DNA of 64,000 nucleotides from Filosporella fistucella (lineage: Eukaryota > Ascomycota > Leotiomycetes > Helotiales): the NCBI GenBank assembly GCA_030077755.1, contig JAQJZZ010000007.1, positions 1,736,001-1,800,000 of the forward strand, given 5' to 3'. The notes below the pieces were generated by a model. The model was not told where the DNA came from. It did no database searches and saw only the letters and a list, made by a program, of their open reading frames with translations. Numbering within the stretch: position 1 is the first letter of the stretch; each line of letters begins with the position of its first letter. A program made the position numbers and the translations under genes. Of the stretch, positions 33,761 to 45,922 are shown piece after piece.

Positions 33761-34107
33761 TTTATTTTGGAGGTTTGGAAGAAAGGTATGAGCGGGAGGT
33801 CGTGGGATCGAGAGGTTGGTGTCATGTGACTTGTCTGCAGACCATGTTTTTGAGATGACTTAGAAAATGAAATAAGGTTATTGGAGGCACAAAACAGATG
33901 ATATGAAGCATTCAAGTAGTATACGGTCAGTATTTCTGTCATTGAATCATATTTTGGAAAGCAAGATGGAGGAGAAATGGAAAGTGATGTTAGTTTTGGT
34001 GGCGCTTACAGCTTGTCTCGGATTGGCTGTGCTGGGGAGGGAGCGAATCGCTGATATGTCAGAGTCTCGTGATTTGAATGTTGTGTTATATCTGCCAGGT
34101 CTCTCAT
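33761..34107. other. 346-bp spacer between two minus-strand genes
   Basis: It contains a 70-codon forward frame with one hydrophobic stretch, which has no other support. It otherwise forms the 5' flank of the kinase. Confidence 0.4.
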
Positions 34108-35098
34108 CTAATTAAAGACAATGCCTCCATCAATAACCAAAGTCTGTCCAGTCATGTAATCACTATCCGGACTCGCCAAGTAGCTAACAGCCTTTGCTAC
34201 ATCTTCCGGTACACTTGTTCTGCCCAACGCAATCAACTCGTTTGAATACTTCTTAATCGTGTCTCCTTTCTCCGCGCCATTCTTCTTGCCGAGCTCTTCA
34301 TCGATGAGATCCCACATTGCGGTGCCGACAATACCAGGAGCATAACCATTGACGGTGATTTTGTGCTCGGCCATTTCCATGGCGAATGCTTGAGTGAAGC
34401 CTCGGACGGCGAACTTGGAAGCGCTATAGTGAGATAACATAGCGAAGGGTTTGAATGCCACAATACTACATGATCATTAGCAGGTATACTTTTTGACAGA
34501 CAATTGCAATTTCTGGATCTCGCCATAATGGGAAACTTACCTCGCAGCACCCAAGATCTTTCCCCCTCCACCTTGCTTGATCATTTGCTTTGCAGCAGCA
34601 CTGTAGCAATTGAAAACACCAAAAACATTAACCTCAAACATCCTCCTCACATCGTCTTCACTCAAATCCAGCAGAGCTTTCACCTGTGCAATTCCGGCAT
34701 TCGCAATCATGACGTTAAGGGGACCGAGGTTTTTGACAGAGGCTTCAATTAGGGCTTCGACTTCGGAAAGCTTAGAGACATCTGCTACGTGTCCGTAGGA
34801 AGAGCGACCGAGCGCTTCGATCTCTTTGACAGTCTTGGATAGTGAGTGTGGGAATTGAGAAGATGGGATGAAAGTTACCTCGTCAATACCAGCTTGGTTT
34901 GCAGAGATGTCATTTATACAGACATCGAAACCATCTTCTGCTAGACGGATTGCAATTGCCTTTCCACTTTTATTGTCAGATTCTTCATAATATGCCCGAG
35001 CCGTTTCAGGCTTACATTCCCCGTGCAGAGCCCGTGACAATTGCCGTTCTCTTGCCATAATCTTTGATAACAGCGGTGCTCTTTCCCTTGCCCGACAT
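34108..35098 (-). CDS. short-chain dehydrogenase/reductase, acetoin/diacetyl reductase type
   Basis: The gene has four exons: 35016-35098, 34879-34966, 34541-34833 and 34108-34465, with introns of 49, 45 and 75 bp. The product is 273 residues. It begins MSGKGKSTAVIKDYGKRTA. The Rossmann motif TGSARGIGKA appears only after splicing at AAAAG|TGG. Other SDR marks are the NAG motif (IANAGIA), Ser before the active site, YSASK (catalytic Tyr and Lys), and PGIVGTAMW with the C-terminal DYMTGQTLVIDGG. This is the classical NAD(P)H-dependent fold. The pattern fits the BudC-like acetoin/diacetyl reductase group, which interconverts diacetyl, acetoin and butanediol, but substrate cannot be fixed from sequence. 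No targeting signal, so it is probably cytosolic. Confidence 0.9.
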
Positions 35099-36264
35099 CT
35101 TGAGTAAAACGAGAGTTTTCTGTGATTGGTAATTGGTGAAATAATTGATAGAAGATACAGTTCAAGAAACGAAGTAGTAGTAAAGAAGTAAGATGAGATC
35201 GAAGTACAGAAAAATGGAAGGATCACCTTGAAATATCTGCCCCTCTATATCATTCCACCGGCCAAGATCAACAGGAGAGAGGGGTCGAACAACAGGGAGC
35301 AACGGAAGAGAGCTTCAACCAATCACAGTAGCAGATCCAGCGGTCGCTTTTCCGCGGTAGAAGCTGCCGATCGATTACCCCACACCTGCGGGGAAAGCTG
35401 ATTCGGTGGGGACAACATCGCAATGTCGTACAAGCTCGGTATACTTTCCCTAGAAATAAGATTTGCGACATGGAAATATGGAATTGAGCTTGTTTGTGTC
35501 CCGTTGATATAACCGTCTGTCGGTTACTGATATCCGGTTATATGAGGGTGGAATCTTACCGTAATTCGGATTAAAGAAATTCCTCCCGAGCTTCTATACA
35601 ATGCCATTTAACAGTTCTTGTCGTATTCTCTTCTTCAAAATGATTTCTTCAAGTGCATGGAGTCATTCTCTGAGAATTTAAGTACCATGAAGCGTCGCAA
35701 TCTGCCTGATAACTTACAAGACTAAGTCGACTTTGCAGCGCAATAAGCAAGTTATCCAGCTCCAAGCCCGACAAGTCCCGATCAGTCACCCATTTATTCT
35801 TCTCTGCTATCCCATTCCAAATATCCTAGCTTGCTTGGAAATGCAGCACTATTTTGATTAGATGTAACGATTAGTATAATGCTATGCTTTTATACTTATG
35901 AATAAAGTCTCATGTTCTTCAGAAGCACATTTATGCTGCTGTTATTATTGGCTTATCATAATATCAAGTGTACTATCCATGGCTATAAGGTGTCTCGCTA
36001 GAGGCCCCCTCGATTAACGGACCAAAAATACAGTCGAGGAGTTTCTCGTTCTCAAGCACTGTCAAACTTTCCATTGTTTTAAGAAATGGATTTCCTTCAA
36101 TTGCAACTATAATAGCTATCTGCCTCACTGTTGAAGTTTTGGTAGACGGCTCCTGAGAAAGTACACACCCCTCATAACACAAACATCCAGAAGCACCTGC
36201 ATCTCAGCCCCTCTCTTCACGCCACCAAATCTCTACTCTTCTCGGACCCTACCCTGCTCCGTCT
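35099..36264. other. intergenic
   Basis: The right part holds a weak minus-strand open frame (35973-36199) without ATG. The left part is the promoter region of the dehydrogenase. Confidence 0.4.
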
Positions 36265-36966
36265 TTACTCGTGTTCTGCTTCAATCCATTTGATAGAAGT
36301 CACAGTTTCGGAGTCGCCAGAGACCGAATGAAAAGTGATAGTGTTATCATCATTGATAATAATCTCCGTGATCTCGCCTTCATCCTCTTCCCGCAAGATA
36401 TGCTGTTTAAACCCATCTGTCGACTCGTCGTTGAACAGGTAGCCACAAATAACTTCAGAAGCAATATTTGCTACAGCTGGTACATCCAGCGGCAACGGGT
36501 TCGCAGCCGTCGCTATATCAATCGCTTCACTGATAAGATCAGGGGCCAAGCCTTCCAGAAAGTCGAAAATGTTTCGGAAGTTGTTTGGGTCCGAGTACCA
36601 TATCTCCACAGAATCTTCCTCCGTGAGTGGCTCTGGTGGGTAATCTGGCTCATCTTCCTCTCTGTGATAGGTGACTAGCCACCAGTCGCGACCAGTGGTG
36701 AGAAAGCCCGTGTTGTAGGTGACTGTCATTGACTCTTCGGAAAGAGACCAGGGTTCGAGGATTGTGTCCCAATTGTACTGTTCTTTGTAGACGTCGCTAT
36801 ATTTGTGACTTACTCCCACCCCACTGATGAGATTCGGAGTATTGTTGCGAATCTTGACCTCGGCGGTTCGCTCTGTGACGCATAGTGCTAGTGGAAGGAG
36901 ACAGAGGGATAAAAGAAGCTGCAAAGTCCCAGTAGATCGCATTTTGATGGTATTGGTTGGACTCAT
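36265..36966 (-). CDS. secreted protein resembling the Up-regulated-in-Daf-2 family
   Basis: A single exon of 233 residues starts at ATG 36966; a second in-frame ATG lies eight codons later. Residues about 12-30 form a signal peptide (LLLSLCLLPLALC). The N-terminal domain reads AEVKIRNNTPNLISGVGVSH, then KYSDVYKEQYNWDT, TVTYNTGFLTTGRDWWLVTY. This pattern (K-Y-S-D-V-Y-K, YNTGF-TTGRDWW) is that of the Up-regulated in Daf-2 domain proteins of nematodes, which have homologues in fungi. The C-terminal half is acidic, without further motifs. The role in fungi is unknown. No membrane anchor is seen. Confidence 0.72.
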   Translation of the reverse strand: MSPTNTIKMRSTGTLQLLLSLCLLPLALCVTERTAEVKIRNNTPNLISGVGVSHKYSDVYKEQYNWDTILEPWSLSEESMTVTYNTGFLTTGRDWWLVTYHREEDEPDYPPEPLTEEDSVEIWYSDPNNFRNIFDFLEGLAPDLISEAIDIATAANPLPLDVPAVANIASEVICGYLFNDESTDGFKQHILREEDEGEITEIIINDDNTITFHSVSGDSETVTSIKWIEAEHE

Positions 36967-37952
36967 GTTGAGATTGGTTGTAAAAAGGAGAGTTTAATGA
37001 TAAATCTTGAGATTGAGAAGCACTTGTACGTATGAGATGTCTGAAGCTCTCTGATGATAGTGGTTTCTTATTTCTTGGATACTGGCAATTGGGATCTATA
37101 TATACTATTGAAATATGGAAGATTCAAGCAGATTGATTTCGCTGATGTCGGCAAACCCGAAAATTTCGCAAAGTTCCTCGGATGTTTGCATCTGATCCAG
37201 CACATCTTCGGATTGCGAATGAATGCAAACATTGTCACTCTCAGGCGGTGGCAAGAGCGCCATTTTCGCATTATGGAGAACTGTCGTGACATTTTTTCTC
37301 AAGAGATTTGCACGAGACTTGGAGCAAAGTATTCTCAACCTATTAATAACCGTTTAATTTCGGAGCGTAAGCAGAACCCAAGATTTGAATAAGCGACACA
37401 GAGAAAAAGCGTGTTGTTTGCATGATCGCTACCAATCCTTGCACCGTAAGCTCACAGCCCTGTGAATTAGGATAAATGCAGATGCCGAGGTACAGTGGAG
37501 TAAGTAAATAAATGTTGACTCCGAGGAGAAGTTCAATCTTCTCGGATACACCTACGGGTCACTCATTGACCGCCATGATGTTACGCAAAACACGACACAA
37601 GGCTGGTAATACAAAGCTGAGAATAATCTTCAACAATGGTAACTCAGGAGAAAAAGGACCGTTAGACCGACATATGCATTGGAACGCAAAGTTCAATTCC
37701 AATGCGATTGGAAATACGGCTCCGCGGACAAGTACAACTTTATCCAACGTCATCTCCGTACGCTCTAAAGAATTATCGAAAGATACCGCTTGAGAAAAGG
37801 CTCATAGAGATGAAAGTTGGAATGGGTTCATGAGATGGCTGGCGGGAAAAGCCCAGCTAGCCACCAAGATATGAAATAGGAATGTAGTTTATTGAGAAGT
37901 CTTGGAGTGGCAATGACCTCTGGATTTCGGAGGAGGCCGTTATTCGACTCTA
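36967..37952. other. intergenic
   Basis: Divergent 5' flanks of the Daf-2-like gene and of the chitin deacetylase. Short frames only. Confidence 0.4.
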
Positions 37953-37953
37953 A

Positions 37954-37961
37954 TATATATA
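37954..37961 (+). promoter_or_regulatory. TATA-like box of the chitin deacetylase gene
   Basis: TATATATA lies about 210 bp upstream of the ATG at 38172, followed by a pyrimidine- and AC-rich leader. Position and composition fit a fungal core promoter. Confidence 0.45.
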
Positions 37962-38171
37962 CCTCCTTTGAAGACCTGTCTCAAACTTCATTCTAACATT
38001 TTCAATCACATCTCCTGGGAACTACCTCCTACACACTCAATCATTGTTCAGAATTCTTCTATAACTCCAACTCGACCTTTACGCTCCCCAAGTATTTGGT
38101 GAGGAGATCAATCTCTTGATTCTCAAACATAACGCTCACCTAGTATAGAGCAATTCAACCGACCGGCATCA

Positions 38172-39262
38172 ATGTTGCTCCCAGCTTTACTTGCCACCTT
38201 GGCTGCGGTGCCAGTTCTTGCTTGTGGCTCGCATGGAAACGCTGGAACGAATGCTCCTAGAGCCCTCGAGAGCCGAAAGGCCATGCGTGGAAGTGGTACG
38301 GCACTGGAGACTCGCCAAGCAGGATGGAACGAGCCCTGTGGTGCATCTGCTGGCTGGGCAAGCTGTGCTGAAGACCTCTGCTGCTCCGAATACGTACGTA
38401 TAAGCCGGCATCTAGCAGTCAAAATAGAACACCTCGACTAACTTCCATTAAGGGCTACTGCGGAGCCGGCAAGGAGTACTGTGCAGCTCCATTATGCCAG
38501 ATTGATTTCGGACCTGCCTGTGATGCCTGGCAGTGGCCAGGAGGAGATAGCACAGCAGATGTTCCCCGTGACAACCTAGGATCTATCATTTATGGTGGTG
38601 AGGGTATCCATCAGTGTACTGTCCCCGGAACCATTGCCCTCACATTCGACGACGGGCCATACATCTACACAGACGGTATTTTGGATCTATTGCAAGCATA
38701 TGGCGCAAAAGCGACCTTCTTTATCACTGGTAACAACGAAGGCAAGGGTCATATTGATGACTGGGACACCCCCTGGCCATATGTTATTCAACGAACCATC
38801 GACGAGGGACATCAGATTGCAAGCCATACTTGGTCTCATCAGGATTTAAGCGTTATTACCTCAGCTCAACGCGAAGATCAGATCATCAAGAACGAGATGG
38901 CTATTCGCAACGTACTCGGCAAGTTTCCTACCTATATCCGTCCTCCATACCTTTCCTGTTCTGAAGACTGCGCAAACGATTTGGGGCGATGGGGATATCA
39001 TATCACGTACATCAATCTGGACACGTTCGACTGGGCCAACGATTCCCCTGAGCTGATCGAGAACGCTAAGAATAATTTTGGTTGGGCTGTCAACCCTAGC
39101 GATCCTAATAATGCGGAGTGGCTGGTTCTTGCTCATGATATCCGTGAGAATACGGGAAATCTAACTGAGTATATGCTAGATATGATTACCGCTAAGGGAT
39201 TCCGAGCTGTGACTTTGGGCGAGTGTTTGGGTGACCCAGAGGAGAATTGGTACAGATACTGA
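38172..39262 (+). CDS. chitin deacetylase (CE4) with an N-terminal CBM18 chitin-binding domain
   Basis: The gene has two exons: 38172-38393 and 38453-39262, with a 59-bp intron GTACGT...CTAAC...TAAG. The product is 343 residues. A signal peptide covers residues 1-17. A pro-like basic stretch follows, then a CBM18 (hevein-type) domain at about 56-90 with clustered cysteines (CGASAGWASCAEDLCCSEYG, YCGAGKEYC). The intron lies inside this domain. The CE4 deacetylase domain holds TFDDGP (138-143), ASHTWSH with two metal-binding histidines (about 199 and 203), RPPYLSCS and the late LAHDI. CE4 enzymes remove acetyl groups from chitin to give chitosan. Secreted action on the cell wall is expected. 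All key residues are present. Confidence 0.93.
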
Positions 39263-40000
39263 GAAGTCACGATTTGAACGTCCCGACGTTTCAAGTTATG
39301 CCGATATAGGATGTTGCCTTGATATTTCATGTTTTCAATTTGTCAAATGTTGAATAGTTAGATTAGATGATTTGAATTCTGTCAGTTTTCCTTAAGTTCA
39401 GTTCCTCCGTTATGCTTCATATGATATCGCAATCCGAGATTATAAGTGTTGAGACGGCGTCAATTCATGCTTATAACGTCCTCCATCAGTCGATATTTCC
39501 ATCTAACTTTTTCTGGCACAATTCTATTCAGCAGAGACATCTGTCGCCTTTCCCATTTGGTAATTTCAACGCAAGCGGGTGCAATCTTACGAAAGGCGCA
39601 ACCAAGCAAAGAGGTACGTAGCAACGGATGGTCTTTTTAAAGACTGCGCCTCTGCCTATGGCATGGAGGTTGGAATAGTCTTCCAACAATATACGGCCTG
39701 TTTCTGGACAGCTGGGTTCTGTGTCGTTGGATTTGTTCAGTGCAAAATAACTCCTCCGTTTAGAACAACAAACGTACGTCAGGGTGGAAGAAACTTCGTA
39801 CCCTGTTCACAACAGTCTACTTGCTTCGTCTGTCAGAGAATCCTGTTGTATACAGACGTCAGAGGGAGGGTCTCTTCAGCTAAGATATCTTGAAGAAGTA
39901 AGAGCATGAATGAGGAGGTAGTGCAACCTGTTCCAGGATAATGTTGAGTGGTGAATACTTCCCGAGCTCATGAGGTGATAACAGAAGTCACCGCCCCTTA
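39263..40000. other. intergenic, convergent 3' flanks
   Basis: Short forward frames only. No supported gene lies between the chitin deacetylase and the decayed kinase. Confidence 0.45.
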
Positions 40001-41461
40001 TCACTTCAGCGACGGATCATCCAGCAGCTGATTTGCATTCTTCCGATCCTCTGGCCTCCAGTATAACATACTCCCCACAAATTCCAAGGATTCCTGGTTT
40101 TCTTTTCCACTTATGTTCTCCTCTGACCTCTCTGAACTTGTATCTTTTGGTCGGATACCAGCTATACAGTTTCTTAAATGCCAATTAGGTTAGTTTCGAG
40201 TATATATCTGAAGAAACATATGGGAAGAACAGAAGTAAATCCAGAGCTCGTACTTTATTCGTCGAAAAACTCTCTGCTCCTCTATATTCTTTTCGATAGA
40301 TCCAGCGGCGATGGTCCCAACAGTCTAATGAGCTCTGCTAGATGAGCTCGAATTTTTTAGCCATTGCCTTCCGGATCGTTTCCATGAAATAAGTACTTAT
40401 CTTCAAAGAGATCCCAAATCTGCATCTTGGTTAGAATATCATCCATTCACGGGGAGTACACAGTTACCTTAGCACCCACATTCCATATGTCAGCAGGGTA
40501 GCTCCATTCAGTTTGTAACATCACTCCCGGACATTGATAAACATCTGACTGGGTGTCATGGGTCTGCTTTTCATCCCCACGGACAGCTGAGCCAAAATCA
40601 CTAAGCAACAGGAGTCCAAATTTCTTAGGTCGACCAAAACGACGAGAACGACAGACCACCCCTTCTCCGGTAATTTTTCGTGGTGAGGGAGACTCAAGCT
40701 CCCATTTGACAAACGAATCCAAAATTCCCTGGTCTTCATTTTTCTATGAGAATATTGTCCGCTTTGATATCTGTTCTAGGTTCAGTATACAAACGTCACA
40801 GAGGTCGATAAATCTCGCCAGTATGTATGAGTTTACACTCTGAATGTATGTAGTCTAGAGCAAGCAAGACCTGAGTCAGGCCCGTTTTCAGAAGCGCATT
40901 AGTAAACCGGCGAGACGGATTGCAGTCTAACACGTCTTTGACACTGTCCCACATTGGTTTCTGTACAAGTCATTTGTGATTACCACCTGCTCGTGTAATG
41001 GCGAACATATCCATCGCCGTTCTGACATGCCTATTTTCTGAGTGGGATGGGTCGCCAGCGGTGAGACATTTGTAGATGCTGAACTCTTCGTGATCAACTC
41101 CTTCTCTGGTAAAAACTTTAACAGTAGTGTAAGAGTGCTGTCTGACTTCGTTAGTCTCTAGCCTTACACAGAGTGAAGACATATCTCCCTGCAGATCACG
41201 ACCTAGCCACACCGTTGAGGTCACCCCAAATCTAAGCTTCACCACAACTCGATATCTGGCAGGCAGGATATCTCCATTATTGATAGGATAAAGAAAGCCC
41301 TTCTTGAAATGATCGAAATCTCTCCTCCTCCGGCATGATGTTTTACTCCACAATTTTGAATCCGGAGGTAGGGAACTAGAAGAGGCTTCAAAGGCTTGCA
41401 GATCAGGCTTCTTGCGGCTTTTATTAACGACTTCATCGTTACCTGTTATCAGAAGTGGCAT
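40001..41461 (-). pseudogene. decayed SRPK-type kinase
   Basis: Reading from ATG 41461, most of an SRPK-type kinase can be followed: YRVVVKLRFGVTSTVWLGRD (glycine loop weakened), TTVKVFTRE, KPMWDSVKDVL, LALDYIHSECKLIHT, DIKADNIL, SRRFGRPKKFG, SDFGSAVRGD, WSYPADIWN, AHLAELIRLLGPSPLDL and finally MLYWRPEDRKNANQLLDDPSL before a stop at 40001. It is broken by a TGA near 40977, an extra base near 40735, a TAA near 40375 and a TAG near 40300. One intron begins with GCGAG in place of GTGAG. Introns at about 40440 and 40180 still look normal. It therefore appears to be a recent, fairly well preserved pseudogene. The intact kinase at 32.3-33.8 kb is a distinct subtype. Confidence 0.75.
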
Positions 41462-41813
41462 AGAGTCATCGAGACAAACAGGTGATGTGTTGTGTTGGCG
41501 ATCAAAATGTAAATATTACAAGGCTTGCGGTCAACGTGATGCTTAGCCACTAAGCCTTTCTCAGAACGCGACATTCAGAGAGACCTAATGTACGGATCTA
41601 AGTCAGAAATTTGCGATCGGGATATAGCAGGAAGATAATGGGGACTTCCAGCGGGGGGAAATATAATTATACTTGTAGGACGACTTTACTAAAGTAATTC
41701 CCTGCTGCTACCCGAGACTTCACGCGCTATCATTATCGTTAAACCTTCTGAAATCCAGTACCCAGAGACAAAAAGGAGGCTGTGATGCTTTCAAATTCCT
41801 CGATTTCTCACCC

Positions 41814-42540
41814 CTAGTGCCCGCTTTGCCCATTCTTCTCTGCTTCCTTTCGATGGTAGTATACCTTAATGCAAATACCAATTATCAATCCCAAGACAGA
41901 GCATGTGGCGGATACAGCAATACCAATGATAGCGCCCCTTCCAAGACCGCCGTTGTTTGCATTTTGGGTGGGGCTTGGACCTAAAATTAACAGGGATCAG
42001 AAGTGGCCGTGTGCAAAGATCTCCCTACCTACCAGGTGTTGATGTTGAGCTATCCGCACGTGGAGTTGTCGTTGTAACTGAATCTGTCTGAGTCGTTGTC
42101 TTCACACTCGTCACTACGGTAGTAGCTGTCGTTGCCAATGATGCTTTCGTTGTAATGCCATTGTTGTTGACGCAGACGGCATTGTTGTTCAAATCGACCC
42201 TACAGGTATTTCCTGACCGGCACCAGCCAATCCAGGTCCCAAAATCGCAGCAAACGGTGCCAGTCGGAATACAATCTGCGACGAGTACTCCGGTACAACA
42301 ACTCCAACCAGCGTTACATGTGTATTGCATTCCTAAAGCTGTGACGCAAGAGTCAGATTCATAGTTCAAGCAGATGAATGAAGTACGAGACAACCAAGGA
42401 AAAGGACAAATACCATCCTGAAAGCACGCTGTTTGTCTCTCGGCTATCTTCTTGATATCCTTGCTAGAGACATGTGATACCCAGGCCGAGGCAAGAATGA
42501 TGTAGATGAAGAAAGAAAAAACTCTGCAAACTGAAGACAT
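41814..42540 (-). CDS. cysteine-rich secreted/anchored protein with one membrane helix
   Basis: The gene has two exons: 42033-42540 and 41814-41980, with a 51-bp intron GTAGGT...TTTTAG. The product is 224 residues. A signal peptide covers about residues 1-26 (MSSVCRVFSFFIYIILASAW). Residues 35-125 form a domain with 14 cysteines including CNAGWSCCTG and GTVCCDFGTW. A Ser/Thr-rich stalk (130-165) follows. Exon 2 adds a membrane helix (GAIIGIAVSATCSVLGLIIG) and a short basic tail (YYHRKEAEKNGQ). This layout (ectodomain, Ser/Thr stalk, helix, short cytosolic tail) resembles fungal cell-surface sensors of the Mid2/WSC type, though the cysteine pattern does not match a named domain. Without splicing the helix is lost. 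The start is at ATG 42540, ahead of the hydrophobic segment. Confidence 0.75.
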
Positions 42541-45500
42541 CTTGAGTTGCAAGTTAAGGGTATGGTTTGGAAGGGATCACTTGAGAACAACTTTAAGGGA
42601 CCGACGGCGAAGATTTCGAAGGAGTGTAGCAGAGTAGTCACACTTAATAAGTGGTAAAAGAACGGCTCGTATAGAGCGCCATCGCTCCCAATTCCTAAGA
42701 CATTCCTCTCAATCTCAGTCATTCATTCAGCCTCGTGGACCCATTCTTCGAGCAGTAGAGATTGGAAGATTAGTATAGGTTTCGTCGGGGGCTTAGATGA
42801 GACACCAACGAAGTTGGTATGGGGGCTCAAAAAAAGAAAAATAGGATGGCAAGGCTCCGTGATCATGAACCATAGATGCAGTCTTTAGCCACGGAGCGCC
42901 GTTCAATAAATACACATGTAACATATCGGCGCAGGCTTTAAAAGAACCAATCAAATTCTCTGATGAAATCGCAGACGGAAAACTCCGTGTCCTTCGCGCA
43001 GATAAAATTGACAGAATCCACTTGGTGTCACCATGGCACAGCCACAGCCTTTCACACTCTTTTTCTTGAGCCTAAAGGAAATAGTACGCAATCCGATATA
43101 GCGAGATCTTGATTAGAAACCTAGTTTCGGAGATTGAAGCTATATGTCGAGATAGTAGCGATAGAGGGAATTGCTTCTGATAACCGTTGAAAAATAAATC
43201 CATTACTGCTTTGTTGCGACACTTCTGGTTTTCAGATGCTCCGTTTTCAGAGATCCCCGATGGCTTTGAGGCAATTAGAGTACCAGTGATATTTTATAGG
43301 ATACGGGTAAGTGATTTTCAGCTAAGGAGATCTTCTGTTCATGTAGCTCTGTTTTGAAACTTGCTTTAACAGCCAGCCTGGATGCAGTAGGATAGAACAC
43401 AGAAAGATTCTGCTATCATGATTCAAAGCTATTGGCCATAGATTGAGCAATGACAATATTCTAGCTCTGATTCATAGTCATGGTAGCCGTTTGGGTCTGA
43501 TATAAGTGATTGTTGTTCAACGTCGGTTCGTCCATCGAATAGTTACAGAGATTTGTCACTGCTATTCCGATGCAGGCTTACTCAGACCTCTTTCTTGATA
43601 CATTGAGAAAATATGAGGTTTCAGTATTTTTAAAAATAAAATATACCTCTAACAGCATATTATACAACGAGTAGGAGCTGCATTGGAACATCAAAACGAA
43701 TAAATCAGGAAAGACCGATAAGGTTTAGGGATTGGAATGTCCTAATCGCAGGTTGTTAGGTAAAAGGCGGGGCAACATTTTCCCCAAAATTTCTAGAGTT
43801 TTCTCAAGACGACCCTGAAGCGGCAACCAACGGGAACACCTCTCTAGGATGATCATCTGGATTGATTTAAACTTTGCATGATGTCTTATATGCAGTCCAA
43901 GAATAGTTCGTGCATTGTCTCAGAATCCACACTCTGAATCCAGCCGCACAAGGCTGACTGACAAAGCATCTTTGCGATAGACGTGAATGAGTTCTCATCT
44001 CCTTCTTGAACAAGTCATGCACAAGAATAGATTAAATGTAATTTCCTCCAGATCTGTAGTGATTTTGAGGTAAAATTTGGAGGTACACAAAATTTTGCAC
44101 AATCGAGTGGAACAATGAAATACAAGGCTATCAACACCCAACATGTCCACCCCAAAAAGCAATATGTAACAGTGAAGTCAAGTGAACAAGCCTCGGACTC
44201 CAGAGCCAACCTTATGCACTTCAGCTATGTCTCGCAAAGTGATGCCATCATTCACTTGGATATTAGGCACAAGCTCTACCATGTGAAAATGCGCACAGAA
44301 AATCAAGCTTCACCAAGGCTACCTACCACCTTCCACAGCGTAACTTGATCATTTCTTTGCTTTTGAAGGACTTTCAAGGCCAACTGGCTAAGATGCATCA
44401 TTTCTAATCTCAAGCTGGATCATGGTTGCGTCTGCTACCCCCTCGTACTACAACTCTTTCACGAAAGCCAACTTCTCTAATCAAATATTGGAAATTTTGA
44501 CCAGGAGACTTTGGTGATGCAGCAATTTCCTCCTAACAAGCAGAGAGTGACATCACCACAATCCCCTCACTTATAATTCCCACGAGCCTATATTGTCTTG
44601 TAATTTAGATTTTGTGTGTAACTATGACTATTTCTCCCGGTTGGTACCAGTTGGTAGGATTGGCTTACGAAAGAGTACCCAACAACCCGCCCAGAAAGGA
44701 AAATATGGGCTCAATTTCAAGCTTCACTTCTCGGGTCGACCATCTGTAGAAGATATTAGAGATCTCTTATCCACAGCCGGGACTTGATTTTTGGTTGTCG
44801 TGCCGGAAGGCTGTGCCAGTGATGCTTCTGGGTAGTCGCAAGGGGTGGCATGAAAAAGTTATTTGTGCAGGTTGACCGTTGATGACACTACACTTCAACT
44901 CATACTTCAAAACATAGCGGAGAGAAAACATCTTGTTGAATCTAATATTGGTCCTGCTTGTGAAATTGATGGAGATAATCCTGAGAGACATGAATTGTTA
45001 GCTCGTTCCCCAGTCGCGATGCCGGAAAATGCTTCAACAAAGCACATTTTCAGTGGCTGAAGACGATTCGTTTTCCACAAGAAATCCAAGTCCGTGTAAA
45101 GAATATTGAGGCTAAAGTGTTCTTTTATCATAATAAATTTGGATCGCGCATTCGAGAGTGTTGGACAGCATTATTTAAGAATTGAACTTTCAAAGCGGCT
45201 ATGAGATGCCGTTATAAACAAAGTTCGTCCCTGCGTGTGTGCGGGCATCTAGACGTGCAACAAGGAACAAAAGTTGACGCGGCGCAGCGAGGTTGTGCGA
45301 CTGTGACTGGCCAATATGGTGTTCAGGGGTAGCGAAGATTGAAAATAGGGGTTACAGCAACATCATAGGATGAGGTGATCATCTCATCATCTGAATCCAT
45401 GATATCACAGGATTGAGAATCAGGAATTTGGGTAACCTTCTAGATCACATAATAATATGTTCCTCGATTTTGACACATGTCCCAGGTATCAATTCCCAAT

Positions 45501-45891
45501 TCATCAAGAATCAGACATCAAGTTCATCCGAATATCTCGAAATAAAAATGGGTCGAAACATGGAAGCACTTAGCCGTGAAGGAGATTTCCTAACACTAGA
45601 AGACGAATCATCATGCTACATGAACCTTGTCACTCCACATTCCAATTCCCGCCTCACCCGTGCGCCTCCACTTATTCCTTATTTTAAACATTTCCATCCT
45701 TGACACCCTCTAATCAAGATAAGTGCCTTGGTACTGTACAGGACCCGCCTTAACTTTAAGATAAGACAAGATCTTGATCTTCTCTCGCAAAGTGGGAATC
45801 GCGTCTCCTCCTTTCTTTTTGATTTTTTGAAGGTTTTTGTTGCGGGGTATTAAATCGTTCTCTATTTTGAGACTTATTACGCCAGTATGCC
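42541..45891. other. 3.4 kb without a supported gene
   Basis: AT-rich, with short scattered frames on both strands. A 51-codon forward frame at about 45548-45703 has an ATG but no other support. The right end is the promoter of the glycosyltransferase gene. Confidence 0.45.
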
Positions 45892-45899
45892 TATATAAA
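45892..45899 (+). promoter_or_regulatory. TATA-like box upstream of the GT64 gene
   Basis: TATATAAA ends 23 bp before the ATG at 45923. As a TATA box it would give an almost leaderless transcript, so it may instead serve an upstream start site or be coincidental. Confidence 0.3.
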
Positions 45900-45922
45900 G
45901 AGGACCTTAGGTTATTGCAATT

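Noticed and set aside
33903..34115. 70-codon forward frame with a hydrophobic segment
   Set aside because: No supporting motif, and it overlaps the end of the dehydrogenase gene on the other strand.
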